From: Dipylidium caninum | Taxonomy: Eukaryota; Platyhelminthes; Cestoda; Cyclophyllidea; Dipylidiidae | NCBI GenBank assembly: GCA_017562135.1 | Contig: QEYB01001132.1 | Coordinates: 146,598 to 210,597, forward strand | Direction of reading: 5' to 3' | Length of the DNA stretch: 64,000 bases | Shown here: positions 25,843 through 45,528 of the stretch, one piece after another | Layout: each line of letters starts with the position of its first letter | How positions within the stretch are numbered: the first letter of the stretch is position 1 | Translations under genes and position numbers: made by a program | The notes under the pieces: model-generated | The model's input: the letters and a program-made list of their open reading frames with translations, nothing else | Databases searched by the model: none | What the model was told of the DNA's origin: nothing

Positions 25843-26268
25843 CTAGGTTTCGCGTTTAGCTCCGGTCAATTGACGTTGGCGCAAGTTAATGCGTGCGTCC
25901 ACCTCCTCCTCCACTTCGGTGTACATCCTCGACATGTCAGCCGCGTTGGATGCGCACGTCTCCTCGGGGACGAGACTTCGACGGCGTCTGTTCAGTGTTT
26001 CGTCAGAGTATACGCCGAGATCGTTGTAGGAGCCGAATGGCATGGCACTGGGAGAGGGACATTCTTTCCACAGTGCGAGGTTGAGCTTGGGCACGTGGGA
26101 GCAAGGAACGAGGTCTTTTCGACTGGTGGGTCTGAGAAAGGCGTCTAGGGGGACTTCGGTAATGTTGTCGCTGTCTTCGCAGATAACTCGAGCCAACGAA
26201 CTGCCGGCGTCGCGGAGTTCAGCCAACTGTGCGGTGGTGAAGAGACTTGGCGACTCGTACCATAGTCG
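25843..26268 (-). pseudogene. 5'-truncated copy of the peroxidasin 3' exon
   Basis: The minus strand encodes the last ~125 residues of peroxidasin (for example [19 protein letters not shown] and [20 protein letters not shown]) in the right inverted arm. Over about 400 bp I count roughly nine substitutions from the true exon, most of them synonymous, but a one-base insertion near the end (gtggacg versus gtggac) shifts the last residues. The stop therefore comes at 25843 instead of the position matching the true stop (25866-25868). The catalytic part of the peroxidase and all upstream domains are missing. It is best read as a gene fragment. An AG just before the breakpoint (cacag, about 26269-26273 on the minus strand) could act as a splice acceptor if the fragment is used as an alternative exon. 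Confidence 0.85.
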
Positions 26269-28187
26269 ATTCTGTGATTGTCGGTATCCTAATGCTCACC
26301 TCCTCTTCCTATCGTCCACGTATCCTCCCATAATATTCAACCCTTTCCTCTGGTACCTGTGTCCACCGTGGCGGAACTGCGAGTGTACTTGGCGGTCGCA
26401 CGCGCTTCTGTGGGTCTGTGCGTACGTACCCACTGGCTCTGTGAAAATGACCTTTCTGACTGCCTTTACGACTTTCCAACCACCTCACACGCAGGTGCCT
26501 GCTTCGTTGGCTTTTCTTCTGACCGATAAACACCGGCCAGCCGCCTTTCCTGGTGGTCGGACTCTTAGTGATAACGTACCCCAAATTAAAGGTCACGGCG
26601 TTGAGTGGGAATTAATTGTCCGTGGACAGGACTTGGTCGGCTTTATTCTCCTCTTCACTCGTCTATCTAACCACCGTCGCTTCCCCTTTTTGTGGCGCCC
26701 CCCTGTTTTCGAGACTAGTCATTTTCTCCTGTAACGCCTTACTTTGTTTTGCCACTGCGTGAATATAGAGGAGACTTAAGCTTCTTCCCCTGTGGTGAGA
26801 TGCGGCAAGTTGAAGTATAACTTTGAGATGCACCTCATAGAAGGGAAAGAATTGACCATCACAGAAAATCGCACCATTTCCCACCTTCTTCCTTCATTTC
26901 TTCTTTGCATCGTTCGCCTCTTCCTCTTTTGAAAGCGTTCTCTGGCGCTTCTTCACCTCCAGGCCGCGGATAAATTGAGTGGCCGAGACTTCACAAGTGC
27001 CGGGCACGACGGATAAGGGGAGCGAAGTGTTTCGGCGTTTAAGGGAAGGAAAAAGGAAAACCGCTAAGATTGCAACCGTCACGCCTACACTCGTCTAAAC
27101 CTTAACCACCCCTTCTGGTTCATTACAACCCTCTTCTTCACATTGAATTGTTGTATTACCCTAATTTAAGGTGACCTAGGAACTTTAGAAGTATTCGGTC
27201 ACGTTACGCTCGCCTTTGCCTCTAAACCAACGGCGGAGAGGACTTTAACGCGGTGTGTGCACACGCCCGTCCACTGGTCATTTTATGGGCTAAGGGGATG
27301 TATTTACTGTTAGGCGACACACTTCTTTTATTTTTTTGAAACTGACTATCCTAAGGAAATTCTAGTCCATAGGATGCCATCTAAGGCTATAAGGGGAGGC
27401 TCTTAAAAGAAGCCTACATAATTTCCAAGGTTAGACAATTTTGAGAGAAAATTATGGGGACTGGGACTGTCAGAGGTCGAATGAACTGCACTTCATGCCT
27501 AACTTGACTCTTTTCGTGCCGGAAGAGCCTTGTACCAGCACTGAGAGGGTCTGAAGCGCCTGTTATTTTGAGGTAAACTGAAACTGATGAAATTGCGTCA
27601 ACATTGATGTTGACAATGAGTATAACCCGTTTACGTGCAGGAAAACGAGTGTTCAGTAACCGATATCCATTCAGAATTGAGAAATTTTCTACTTACCTGG
27701 CAAGAGATCACCGTTTCGGTAGTAATATTTACTCATACCTAGTAAATTCAGTAGGTAGTTTATTATGGATAATCGTGCTCCACTCATACTAGACCCCATG
27801 TGGCTCATTCGGCAATAAGCTCCAAACTCTAACTGACAATGCCAGTCCCACTCTCAGTTATCTGCGCCCCACTGCGATCGGGCTGACCGCCTATGAAACC
27901 CACTGTCAAGGGTCTGTTTTAACAATTGGCTAACAATTTCACAGTTATTTCCCGCATCTTTCAGTCGAGAAAGGGTGAAGAAGAAGGATAGGGAATCCGA
28001 AATGTATGTAATCTTCTAAGATATTAAAGCTTGAGGCCATGAGAAAGGTGAGTGGGAAATACGTCAACCCGAGTCACGACCGGATTAATCGTTCTTGATT
28101 GGGAAAAGGACGAAATTGTACATACTTTCATGATGTCGTAGGTGATATGTACAAGTGATAGCATAAAGGTGTGATCGAGTTCGCCAT
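26269..28187. other. Intergenic region downstream of the kinase gene
   Basis: No supportable gene. Open frames at 26309-26734 begin inside the right arm or overlap on both strands. A TTTATT at about 27758 could be the polyadenylation signal of the minus-strand kinase, about 430 bp past its stop. Confidence 0.45.
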
Positions 28188-36356
<8,169 letters not shown>

Positions 36357-37456
36357 TTACGGAAAACGAAGCCCGAAAAAAAACTAGGAAAGTTTACTTG
36401 TAATGGAGCTTGAAAACGCGTTAACCTTGAAAAGAAGAAAATGAATTTAAATTGACAACTTAAACACAAAACGAGCCATTTTCACAGATTCACGAAATTG
36501 TAAATTTTGCTTGGTTAATAGTTTATAAATACAATGTCATATGTGATTCAAGGAACACGTTTATAGCACGCCGGAAAGAAGTTTTAGACTTTTTTGGTCC
36601 GCAAAAGTACAATTCTAGTAGAAAAAACACAGATATCAAACTCCGATAATGCTAAATGCGTATATGATCACGAGGCAAATTCGGGAAACTAATTCTTATT
36701 AATTGTCACGATTTTTCATAAAATAATGACATTAGTAACTCGGGTGCCGCTTTCTAATTTGAATGGACTTTCAAATAATAAAGCGTTGAACCTAATAGGA
36801 CCTTCTGCAAGATCCCAGTAAATGATACAGTCATTATTTCAAATTGTCGTCAGCCGTAAACGCGGAGTATGGCAAAGGTGAACTCACTAAAAATCATGGC
36901 TTATTACGCTCCAGAATAAAGTGCAGTCATTAAATTCGCAAAAGGATTGTTTCCCGGATAATAATGCTTTTAATGGCAATGCGCTTGAGTCGACTTGCGG
37001 ACTGTGGATTTAGAAGTTTTGCGAATTATGAAAAGCGAATCGCCTTTAGGGCGTGCTAAAGAAGAGACATTTAATAAAAACCGTCTCAATTGCACTCTAC
37101 TTTCAAAATTTAATATATTTACGACAGATTTGGAATAGTTTGAATGTCAAAATGCAATAAAAAATCTAACTCTTGCGCGTTTCAATAGTATTAAAAACGT
37201 ATTATCTTATTTTCAAATTTAAGAGCGCTTATTATACAGTCAGTAGATCTTTATGGCTATCGATAAACTTGTTATGTTCTATTTTTGCGAATTGATTTGA
37301 ACTGCAATGGTTGCCCCCGTCATTGTTTTAAGTCGTGTTACGTCCTAATATGGTTTGGCTCGCTTGCCATTTCTTTACCTTTAATTTAGCTTGATTTCCT
37401 GGCTGAACCTCCGTCCGAATGTAATAATCTAATTTATTTAAACGATGTTTCCACAG
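36357..37456. promoter_or_regulatory. Divergent promoter region between kinase and hnRNP K
   Basis: An AT-rich 1.1-kb interval separates the kinase start codon (minus strand) from the first hnRNP K exon I can read (plus strand). It must contain both promoters and probably the 5' non-coding exon of hnRNP K. I see no clear TATA box for either gene. Confidence 0.4.
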
Positions 37457-39335
37457 TGGACGAGCCCCCAGCTAAAATTATGCGGGAGGGACCGAATGTG
37501 GAGCTGCGATTCTTGATCTCAACGAAGGTAGTCTTCCATTATTTCTTTTACTGCTCTCAGACTGCGGGTCTCATCATTGGTAAACGTGGAGAGAATATCA
37601 AGAAACTCCGTGATGAGGTGAGGCACTTTCCAAGACCTCTATATTAGCTTCCACCGCTACCAGTCCCCTATCTAACCTAGCGGCTATTTCTTTTATTTCA
37701 TATTATCTCTCATTGCCCCCGACCCTGAACCTATGCCCGTTCCCAATGGTACAATCCCTGTCACCCGTCCCATACCGTCTACCCTTGCCCGCACCTTTTC
37801 ACTCGCATTGAAAATTGCGATGGGCTGATTTGTTTACATGTTGGTGCGTACCCTTCAGTACTCTGTCACCATTAATATCCCCGATAGCAACGGACCCGAA
37901 AGGTATAGTTTTTGACCCCTTCTTTTCCCTTTATTCCTTCGCTTGTAACCCTGTCGTGCCTACTTTTATTACCCCCGTTTTAGGATCCTTATTTTAGACG
38001 GCGACGTAAATTCCGTAATTGAAATTATGCATACCACACTCAATCGGGTAATTTTCAGTTCCCTAACCTAACTTTTTTTCTAGCAAGCTTTGTCGCTTCA
38101 GGAAGATTGTGTCGATCTCCGTCTCCTTGTTCATCAGAGTCAGGCTGGGTGCATTATCGGAAAAAGTGGACAGAAAATTAAAGAATTGCGAGAGGTGTGA
38201 TGACTGAATGGTAGTAAATGATTATGCCTTTTTAGCAATCTATATTGAAAACCCTCAAAGTATACCAGATGTTATGTCCCGATTCTACTGATCGGATTGT
38301 TCAACTCGTCGGCACTGTAGCTCACGTCATCAGTTGTCTCCAAGCCATTTGTGAATTGCTTGAAGGAGCTCCAGCTAAGGGACCTCGCCAGAATTATGAC
38401 GCCCGCAGTTTTAATGAGACAATGGCGATGCAGTATGGAGGGTGGTGCGGTGTAGGTATTTCTTCCTCGGGAAGCAACTATGGCAGTCGTCGCAGCAACT
38501 TTGCTAATAATAGTTACCCTCAGGTACCGCCCCTCTGCCTGGTTTGTGTTAGTAGCGACTAAGTAACTCCATTGTTTCAATTTTTTACTCAGAGTTCTAT
38601 GCTGGCTGCGAGTTTATTTAGTGGAGGCGGTGCAAATCCCCGCAGTGTTACACAAGCAGCAGTGGTGAGTCAGGCTCTTGCTTCAGGCATTCCGCCTGCT
38701 TCTGCTGCAGCTATGTTAGCAGCTACCGGAGGTCAGAATCATCCCGGTGGGCCTACTTCTGGTCCCGCTGGCGATGCTGCGACAGCCGCCGCGATGATGG
38801 CTGCTGGGATGATGCGCGGGTAGGTCTTTATTTACATTTTTCCATTCTATTTTTGGAATTAGAAATTTTTCTGTTAACTGTACCATGGTCGTGCTATATG
38901 AATCTACTCTTTTAGCATCCCCGGAACTGTCAGCATGAATATCATCGCACCTACGACCACTACCCAGGTTTCCGTCAGTAATAAGGTCTCTTGGACTGAC
39001 ACCCTTTATCTTTTCTGTTTAATGAAATAGAATCACGTCTGTTTTTATAATCGCTTACAGATGATCGGTGCTATCATGGGCCGTGGTGGTGCTCGTATCA
39101 ATCAGGTTCGGAAGGAATCAGGAGCAGATATCAAGATCAGTTCTCAAGACTCAGGTGTGGAGGATCGAATTATCACCATAACTGGCACTCCTGAACAGAT
39201 CCAGAGTGCCCAATTTTATTTGCAGCTCTGGTAAGACAAATTTATTGGCCTATGCATTTGCGTTTCTTGTCAGCCCTGTTCACATGGATTAACTAATTAC
39301 TTTTCAGCGTGAAGCGTTTTGGAGAACAGAGTTAA
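37457..39335 (+). CDS. HNRNPK: hnRNP K orthologue (three KH domains)
   Basis: A poly(C)-binding nuclear and cytoplasmic RNA-binding protein. Exons: 37457-37527, 37561-37617, 37859-37902, 37984-38047, 38084-38194, 38236-38523, 38593-38819, 38916-38985, 39061-39230 and 39308-39335 (TAA); all phases agree. KH1 is VELRFLIS then [19 protein letters not shown]2 is [19 protein letters not shown], and KH3 is [17 protein letters not shown] followed by [13 protein letters not shown]; each keeps a GxxG loop. The order, the KH1 pair VELR/IGKRG and the C-terminal VKRFGEQS match hnRNP K rather than PCBP. Between KH2 and KH3 the vertebrate RG-rich and SH3-binding region is replaced by an Ala/Gly/Met-rich stretch. 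The first readable exon begins with TG after an AG, so the start codon may be split A/TG with an upstream exon I could not identify. Three introns are only 33-41 bp. Confidence 0.93.
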
Positions 39336-39445
39336 ACAACATCTGAAATCTTGGACTCCCGTGGGCGTCAGCTCGGAAAATCTCAATATTCTGTGTGTAC
39401 AGTTAGTCATGGACGTTAATTCGATAATCATTCGTTTTAGTTGAA

Positions 39446-39451
39446 AATAAA
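39446..39451 (+). promoter_or_regulatory. Polyadenylation signal of hnRNP K
   Basis: AATAAA 111 bp after the hnRNP K stop codon. Confidence 0.65.
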
Positions 39452-40874
39452 GTTGGTGGTGAATGAGATTTCGTTGTCATATGCGCTATCATGCAGCTTT
39501 AGTTATCGGGTTTCGTGGTTTTTGCAGTCTAAACGTCGTGAGAAGTACTTTCGAGCCTTTCTGTGTTACGTGTAGCGGATTCTGGCCATTCTCGCAATAT
39601 TTGCTTTTAAGTAATTGGCAGTAGAACGGCCGCAACTGTATCGCGTCGTCTCGGCGGGATATCGTTGAACGCGGGACCCTACTGGCATCACTAATGAGAA
39701 TCCTATAGGAGGTGCTAGGTCGTGTACGCCATCGCGTGTTGCACCGTTCCACACGGGGAGATTGGGGCGGTAGCGTTTTGGTAATTGTGGAAGTTTGTTT
39801 CTGTCGTAGGATTTCGGATTTAGTAAATGTCTGAACCGTGGATTTTTGGAATATAGAGGACAGGTGGGGAAACGCGCATAATTTCGCCAGTGGAGCGGCT
39901 TATTGATCTCTTGTCGGACGTCGCTGTCGTGCGCGCAGGTCTGCACTGTCATTGGCTTGTTTCGACTTCGTAGGTGCGTACACGCTGCGCATTTTAATTT
40001 GTTTGAGAGTAATAGAAAAAGGGTCATTAATTGTGTCCGAATAGTCGAAATATAAAAGCTGTATAATAAAAAGGAGGTTAAAAATTGCTGTTGAGTGAAA
40101 TGCACTAAGGACGCGGATGATATTGTAAATTTTGGGCGACCGTCATTTTCACAGTTTAATAGAGAGTAGATGATCAAAATTTTTTCAAGATGGGTAACGA
40201 TTAAGCAGTGCATTTTTTGAGATCGTCAGCATATCAAAAGATGATATCGCCATCCAGTCATGACCTAGATAATGTTAAAATAGGCCGTGGTAGCATACCT
40301 AAGGGCAAGCAAAGCAGAGAAATTGACTCCCAAGCTTCCTGCCAAAGGACTAACGAATTCTTCTCCGCTTTTCATCAAATTTCCCGCTTTGTAATAGACA
40401 CCTGTACCTGTTTTGGCTGATGGCTGACAGGACAAGCAAAATAGACGCAATGAGACGAGTTCACGAGAACCCTACGGAATGGAAACTACGAAGGGCATTC
40501 ATAGCAAAGAACTTCGACGCCATTGCCTATGATCGTCTAGAGTGCATCTCAAACTGCTTTGTCAACCATGAACTTTACGGCGCCGGATACCCCAGCAAGG
40601 TCATGCATGAGGTACCTATATGCCACTTTTTTACACCTGTTCAGATTAAAAGGTACGGAGAAGGCATTGCCGACAGCATCTGCGGTGATAAATCATCTAC
40701 TCCCCTACACATTAAATAATTGTGGCCGAAATTTGCCTTGTCTTCATAAAGGTTCCGCTTAGTTATTTGGTCAGCCAGTGAGAGGAAACTCGCTTTCTGT
40801 GTAGGCAATTATTATTCGCATAAAGGCAAGAAATACACATCAACAGAAGTAAAAGCTTGGGAGGTTATTCCCTC
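39452..40874. other. Intergenic region between convergent hnRNP K and YIPF3
   Basis: No supportable gene. The minus-strand open frame at 39566-40213 (215 codons) has no domain signature, and overlapping frames lie on the other strand. It may hold the 3' UTR of YIPF3. Confidence 0.4.
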
Positions 40875-42907
40875 TCATGGGTTTGCTACTGGCACGTGGA
40901 TATCTAGAAAGGGGCGCGCATAATTAAATTAATGACTGTAGAAAACTTCACAAATTTCACGTTCTTATACCTGCTGGGCCGATTGCACTTGAAATGTCTA
41001 AAGAGTGGGCAATAGATAAAGCAAATGATTCTTTACCTTGAACAATTGTATGGTAGGCAAAATGAAGGTAAAGGACAAAAACCATATGGAGGAAAATTGC
41101 AGCAAAGCCACCAGCGATCGAAAGTTTCGCCCGGGGGATGTTATGTGATATTATCAACGCCTAAGTAACAAAAAGAGGTGTGTGTGTCTATCGTCCCGTA
41201 ATGCTTATGCCTGCGCCTAGACTCACCAATTTCACGCCAGCAACCCCGCAGGCTAGCACCCAGAGGAGGAAAAACAGGGTTTCAGATGCTCCCGTGTGCA
41301 CCGCCGAGCAAACGAAGAGAACAACACAGGTGGGACATAAGGCATAACCCTAAATGCGGTATTGAGAATAGACAAAATAAGCCATTTGATTGAACGCTGG
41401 CGAAGAGATTAGGCGGTGATGAGCTCTAGTTTTGATTGCTCAATAAAGAGGTAGTTAAAAATATGCTACTTCGGACAGAAACGCACCAGACACGAGAGAA
41501 TCTGAACAAATTCGAAAGGAGAATTGCCAACGCGGCATATGACCGACAGGGCGGCGGATGCGACAATCCAATAACCAAAGCAAGTTAGGAAGTCGGATCC
41601 CATCAGGGTGCCCTCTTGCTAAAATTTACTTCGCAAATCAGAATTAAATGCATACAACGTGATGATCTGAAAGCTTCATTTCAAAGAGCAAGACTGCGAT
41701 CAATGTGAGGCAAGCCATGAATGGTCCGTACAGATCGCCAACAACAGAATCGATAGAAAAAGGCGGTCGAGGATCGATAGATTTAAGAACCCGACTGACA
41801 ACTTCTTTAGGCTCGACGTCGAAGTAAGGTCTCAAAGCGTCTATTTTGGCATAGTTTTGATAAGCTGACTCGGCCCGTTTTTTGCTTTCGGACCAGACCT
41901 ACTAACAAATTAAGAAATTGGAAATAACCGTACAGATGCAGAGAGGGCCGACAATAGTTCGGAGGGGCCCATGTTTTGCTTAGGACTGTTTCTTTGGACG
42001 GCGATTGGCGATGACTCTTCTCCGTACTTAGGAAGCATTACAAACTGATATCTAAAGTATTAGATAATAAACAAGATGAATTATAATCAAATAGGACGGG
42101 GTAAGGATATTATCAAATGTTTAGAAATGAGAAAATTTAACAATTACTCGAGGTACACGAAATTCACAAGTTAGGGACGCTCATGAGTTTTCGTCGTGGT
42201 AAACGTAAAGTAGTTCCGGGCACTAGTGATCATAATTGTAATGCCTGGGTGTAGCTCTCACCACTGGTTTTTGATAAAATAAGCAAGATATAAGTAAGTT
42301 ATCGCACAAGAGGCCTTGAGCCTCGAATTTTGAAAACTATCGAAAAAAACGAGTTGAAAAGAGGAGTGGGTCAATATGCCAAATCATTACAAAAGAAAAA
42401 AGGACCGCGACAAATCTGGCACGCACGGGTTAAGCAGGACAAATGAACTGTAAAGGTTGCCGACGTTTGACCTACGTGTATTGGACGCAATACGTTTTGA
42501 CAAAAACGTTAGTATATGCATCAAACCCCATCATTAGGATAATTCTGAGATAAATTATAATTTATGGCGGCTGATACTACGGAGTAACACAGTGGTGCGT
42601 AAATTGAGTATAATAGTCGAGAAAATTTACTCACCCCACACCTAAATTAATATCATCAAGCTGCGAGCTTAACTGCGACACGTGCACATTATGCGGAAAC
42701 AGATTAGGCGGTCCAATGACTGTGCACTGCTTTTGGCCAAAAACATGAGCGCCACAATTTTTATTAGGAAAACAGATGACCAGGGCCCCACGAAACGTAC
42801 TTGAGAATGAAGCCATTGACAACACAATGCATCTTTCTATAGCCTTCCGGATTATCTTCGTCGCTATGTGGTGAACCTTCCATAATTCCGTTAGAATTAA
42901 GATCCAT
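40875..42907 (-). CDS. YIPF3: YIPF3 orthologue, Yip1-family Golgi membrane protein
   Basis: YIPF3 is a multi-pass membrane protein of the early Golgi that pairs with YIPF4. Eight exons give exactly 300 codons plus stop: 42801-42907 (ATG), 41934-42051, 41656-41898, 41487-41618, 41227-41349, 41037-41160, 40971-40997 and 40875-40903 (TGA). Diagnostic segments are LRPYFDVEPKEVVSRVLKS, GDLYGPFMACLTLIAVLLF, EGTLMGSDFLTCFGYW and LHMVFVLYLHFAYHTIVQG, which match the vertebrate protein closely as I remember it. About five membrane segments are visible, with a short acidic cytosolic N-terminus (SPHSDEDNPEG). The terminal exons are tiny (27 and 29 bp). The start codon is 208 bp from the divergent SWIM gene. 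Confidence 0.93.
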
Positions 42908-43115
42908 ACCAGCGTGTTGTTATTAAATTAAGAATGAACCTAATTGTTAGCTTGTCGAAGTAAACAAATAAAGATAATGATACTAAATGCTTTGGTTTTA
43001 TTTTGAATTTCGCAAGCTTTCATTTTGTTTGCACTTTTAATGCTGTCGCCGCCTTTTCCAATGATTGGTTTTGTGCCTGAGCACCGCTCTGCCCGCCTTC
43101 TGGCATCAGCGCGAG
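42908..43115. promoter_or_regulatory. Compact bidirectional promoter, YIPF3 / SWIM gene
   Basis: Only 208 bp separate the two divergent start codons, so the promoters and both 5' UTRs must share this interval. I see no TATA box placed for either gene. Confidence 0.5.
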
Positions 43116-45528
43116 ATGGATTTCACTGACTCCTTTGGTGAGACTTTCTCTGGTAGAGGCTTTCCCAACTACATTGATTTCCAAAGGGCTATCGATGAAT
43201 TCCAAGAGGTATGATTTAGGCCATTCTCTAGACGCCCTTTATATTTAGATTACTGGCCTCAATTTCATTTTCAAACGAACTTTTCTGTTTCCTAATGGAC
43301 ATCCTCGCCGCACCACATTGGTTTATAAGTCCATTCATTATGTTTGTGCGGAGAGTAAGCCTAGGTAATGAATCGCACATTGTCTATTTCCAGAACTGGT
43401 ACTGGTTGCGAAGCTTCCTTTACGGTCGGCTGTCGGAATGGCTTCCTGTACGTTTCTAAGTTCCATATGGTACATAACCACGCAATTATAAGAAGAACAC
43501 CTGATAAACCAAAGCCAGAACGTGAGTCGGTTTTCAACATTTTATTTCACTTGTTAGCCTATGTCGTCATCACTGACTACTCTACACAGTTTATGCAAAT
43601 TTTCCCCTCCCTGGTCTTTTCTTCACTAAGTGAACTGGAAGAAAAAATGGAAGAATTTCAATCGGTAATTTATCTGTAGCATCTGTAGTTTTTTTTAACT
43701 AATTTTGCTATTTAGAAAACTGGGTGTATGTACGCTAAAAGGCATACTTGTCCTTGGCCAAAAGATGATTTAGAGCATCAGAATGTAGTGTACAAAAAGT
43801 TTGCTTACGAGTGCTTTCATTATGGTTATTGCAAAGATAAAAATGTGGTTAAATCTGACCGGAGGTGGGTTTTCTTTGCATTTTTATCTATTTTCTAACT
43901 ACTTTACTAGGTCATCTAGAACTGGGTGTAAGTCGGTTGTTTTTGTAAGCTGCCGAAGCAATCAGTTGCATATTTCCCGTTTCGATATGCGTCATAATCA
44001 TCCAATTTCCGGCTCCTGTGGTAATGTTTATCGTCGAAATCGGCGCCTTAATCCCCAACAGCAAGCTGTAGTCAAAGAAATGCTCAAAGAACATCACCAC
44101 GAATTCGCCCTGAAGGAATACATCCAAAGTAATAATTTATACAGGTTATTGTACCAACTAAAGATGCGTTTCAGGTTTGTTTAACGACAGCTGACGTTAG
44201 GAATTTGAAGCGGAAGCTGCAACCAAAAAGGAATGCTCGGAGCCTACTTGGTTTAACGCTTAAATCTTTGGGTAATGAGGGTTACGCCGAACTACTTACT
44301 GACGAGGACGGTGTAAACCGTTTGATATCCTTCACTTCTCCGGCTTTGGTGAAGAACTTTCACAATTATCCCGAGGTGATCCAAATCCGCGAGCTGAAGG
44401 GTGCTGCTTTTACGGTCTACCACTTCTCCATTGTAGATCGTCAACTCATAAGTCAAACTGTGATGTTCTCCTTCGTGCTGGATCAGGGCGTTTGTGGTAC
44501 CTTTGCGTCTATGCTGCAATCATTTAAGCATTTGATGCATTCAAAGATAGAGGAAATCGAAACTATTTTTTATTGATGCTAACCCCACTGAGTGCCATGA
44601 AATGCATCAAGAACTGCCCCAAGCTCACATGCTTTTTTACCAGGACACTATCCTACATGACGTAAGGGAACATCTTAATGACCAATCGCTCATGCATTAT
44701 GATAAGAAGAGTCTTTTCCAATACTTCTACAATGCTATGAAAACACCTGATCGTGGAGTTTATCTTGGATCCCTTCAGGAAATCGCTAATAACTGGCCAT
44801 CCTTTTGGAGCATAATTAATGACGCCTGGATACCTCACGCAGAGCTGTGGGCAGAAAATTTTCGACTTACTAACTTAACCTTCGGCATTGAGAATCGTGA
44901 TTCTGCCACTCTCGAACACTTTGAGTCAGTCCTTAAATTAGAAGGGAATCTTGATGTTTGTGCAAAGCGGTTGCTAGAACTTGCTGTTTCACAAAAACAT
45001 TCCGAAGAAATTCTTTGTAGACACGACTTTCCCGGTCAACCGGATGACATTCAATCTCTTCTTCGTCTCCTTTCCGAACCTGTCGCTCGGGTGCTTCTTG
45101 CCCATATTAAGACGCTTCAACTGTCTTCAGAGGTGCTTTCCGATCTGCCAGCACGGAAGTGCATTTGTCCTTTTAACTCACAGTGGCGCTTACCTTGCTT
45201 TCATCTCATGAAAGCTGCCAGATCAGCTTATATTCCACTTCCTAGTTTGCTGAAGAACTCGCGATGGCTGGAGCAGTGGACCATGGAATGTGCCGAAGTA
45301 GACAATATTGTTGAGACTGTTGTAGAGGGCGGAGGTGGACTGGATACGCTGTCGCCGGCATCGAAGCTGCTAAAAATAGATATGCAATTACAAAACATCC
45401 AAGAAATGGTTGTCTCCGCAGACGCAGACAAATTCAAACGGCGACAACGAGAGTTAAAGGAATTAGAACGTCGTTGGCTTCGGGAGGACGAGTCCCTCCC
45501 TAGTACGAGTTCTGTCGGACCATCTTAA
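43116..45528 (+). CDS. SWIM zinc-finger protein derived from a MULE-like transposase (ZSWIM1/3-like), with a one-base frame break
   Basis: Exons: 43116-43208, 43249-43364, 43394-43664, 43716-43864, 43920-44128 and 44164-45528. Introns are very short (40, 29, 51, 55 and 35 bp). Two related N-terminal FAR1/FLYWCH-like units (IDFQRAIDEFQ ... RTGTGCEASF and ELEEKMEEFQ ... RTGCKSVVFVSC, each followed by a VHNH/RHNH histidine motif) precede LTTADVRNLKRK and a degenerate MULE transposase-like core (ANPTECHEMHQELPQAH). The SWIM zinc finger is CICPFNSQWRLPCFH (CxC then CxH), near 45160-45210. The frame through 44205-44573 stops at TGA 44574-44576; the rest of the protein resumes one base later. The break falls in a run of six T at 44566-44571. 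Either the allele is broken, or a base is an error, or the ribosome shifts frame. A 60-bp in-frame stretch at 43530-43589 could also be an intron. Function is unknown; ZSWIM proteins are seen as domesticated transposases. Confidence 0.8.

Larger units (their letters stand above)
22769..26268 (-). repeat. Right arm of the large inverted duplication
   Basis: The reverse complement of this segment aligns along its length with 12846-16263. It starts with the block ending gatgaggatt and ends inside the peroxidasin RLWYESP codons. Simple-repeat tracts differ in length from the left arm, and unique stretches differ by substitutions (29 in 240 bp between 23965-24204 and 14868-15107, about 12%). Because the full peroxidasin gene lies beside the left arm, the right arm is the more likely derived copy. 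That divergence argues against a simple assembly duplication. Confidence 0.9.

Noticed and set aside
12846..26268. The inverted arms as terminal repeats of a DNA transposon
   Set aside because: The left arm begins inside a functional peroxidasin exon, no target-site duplication is seen, and no transposase lies between the arms, so a segmental inverted duplication fits better.
39566..40213. 215-codon minus-strand open frame between hnRNP K and YIPF3
   Set aside because: No recognisable domain, no splice partners, and it overlaps frames on the plus strand.
42631..42825. 64-codon minus-strand frame upstream of YIPF3 exon 2
   Set aside because: The ATG at 42907 with donor 42801/42800 and acceptor at 42052 gives a continuous YIPF3 frame, so this region is intron.
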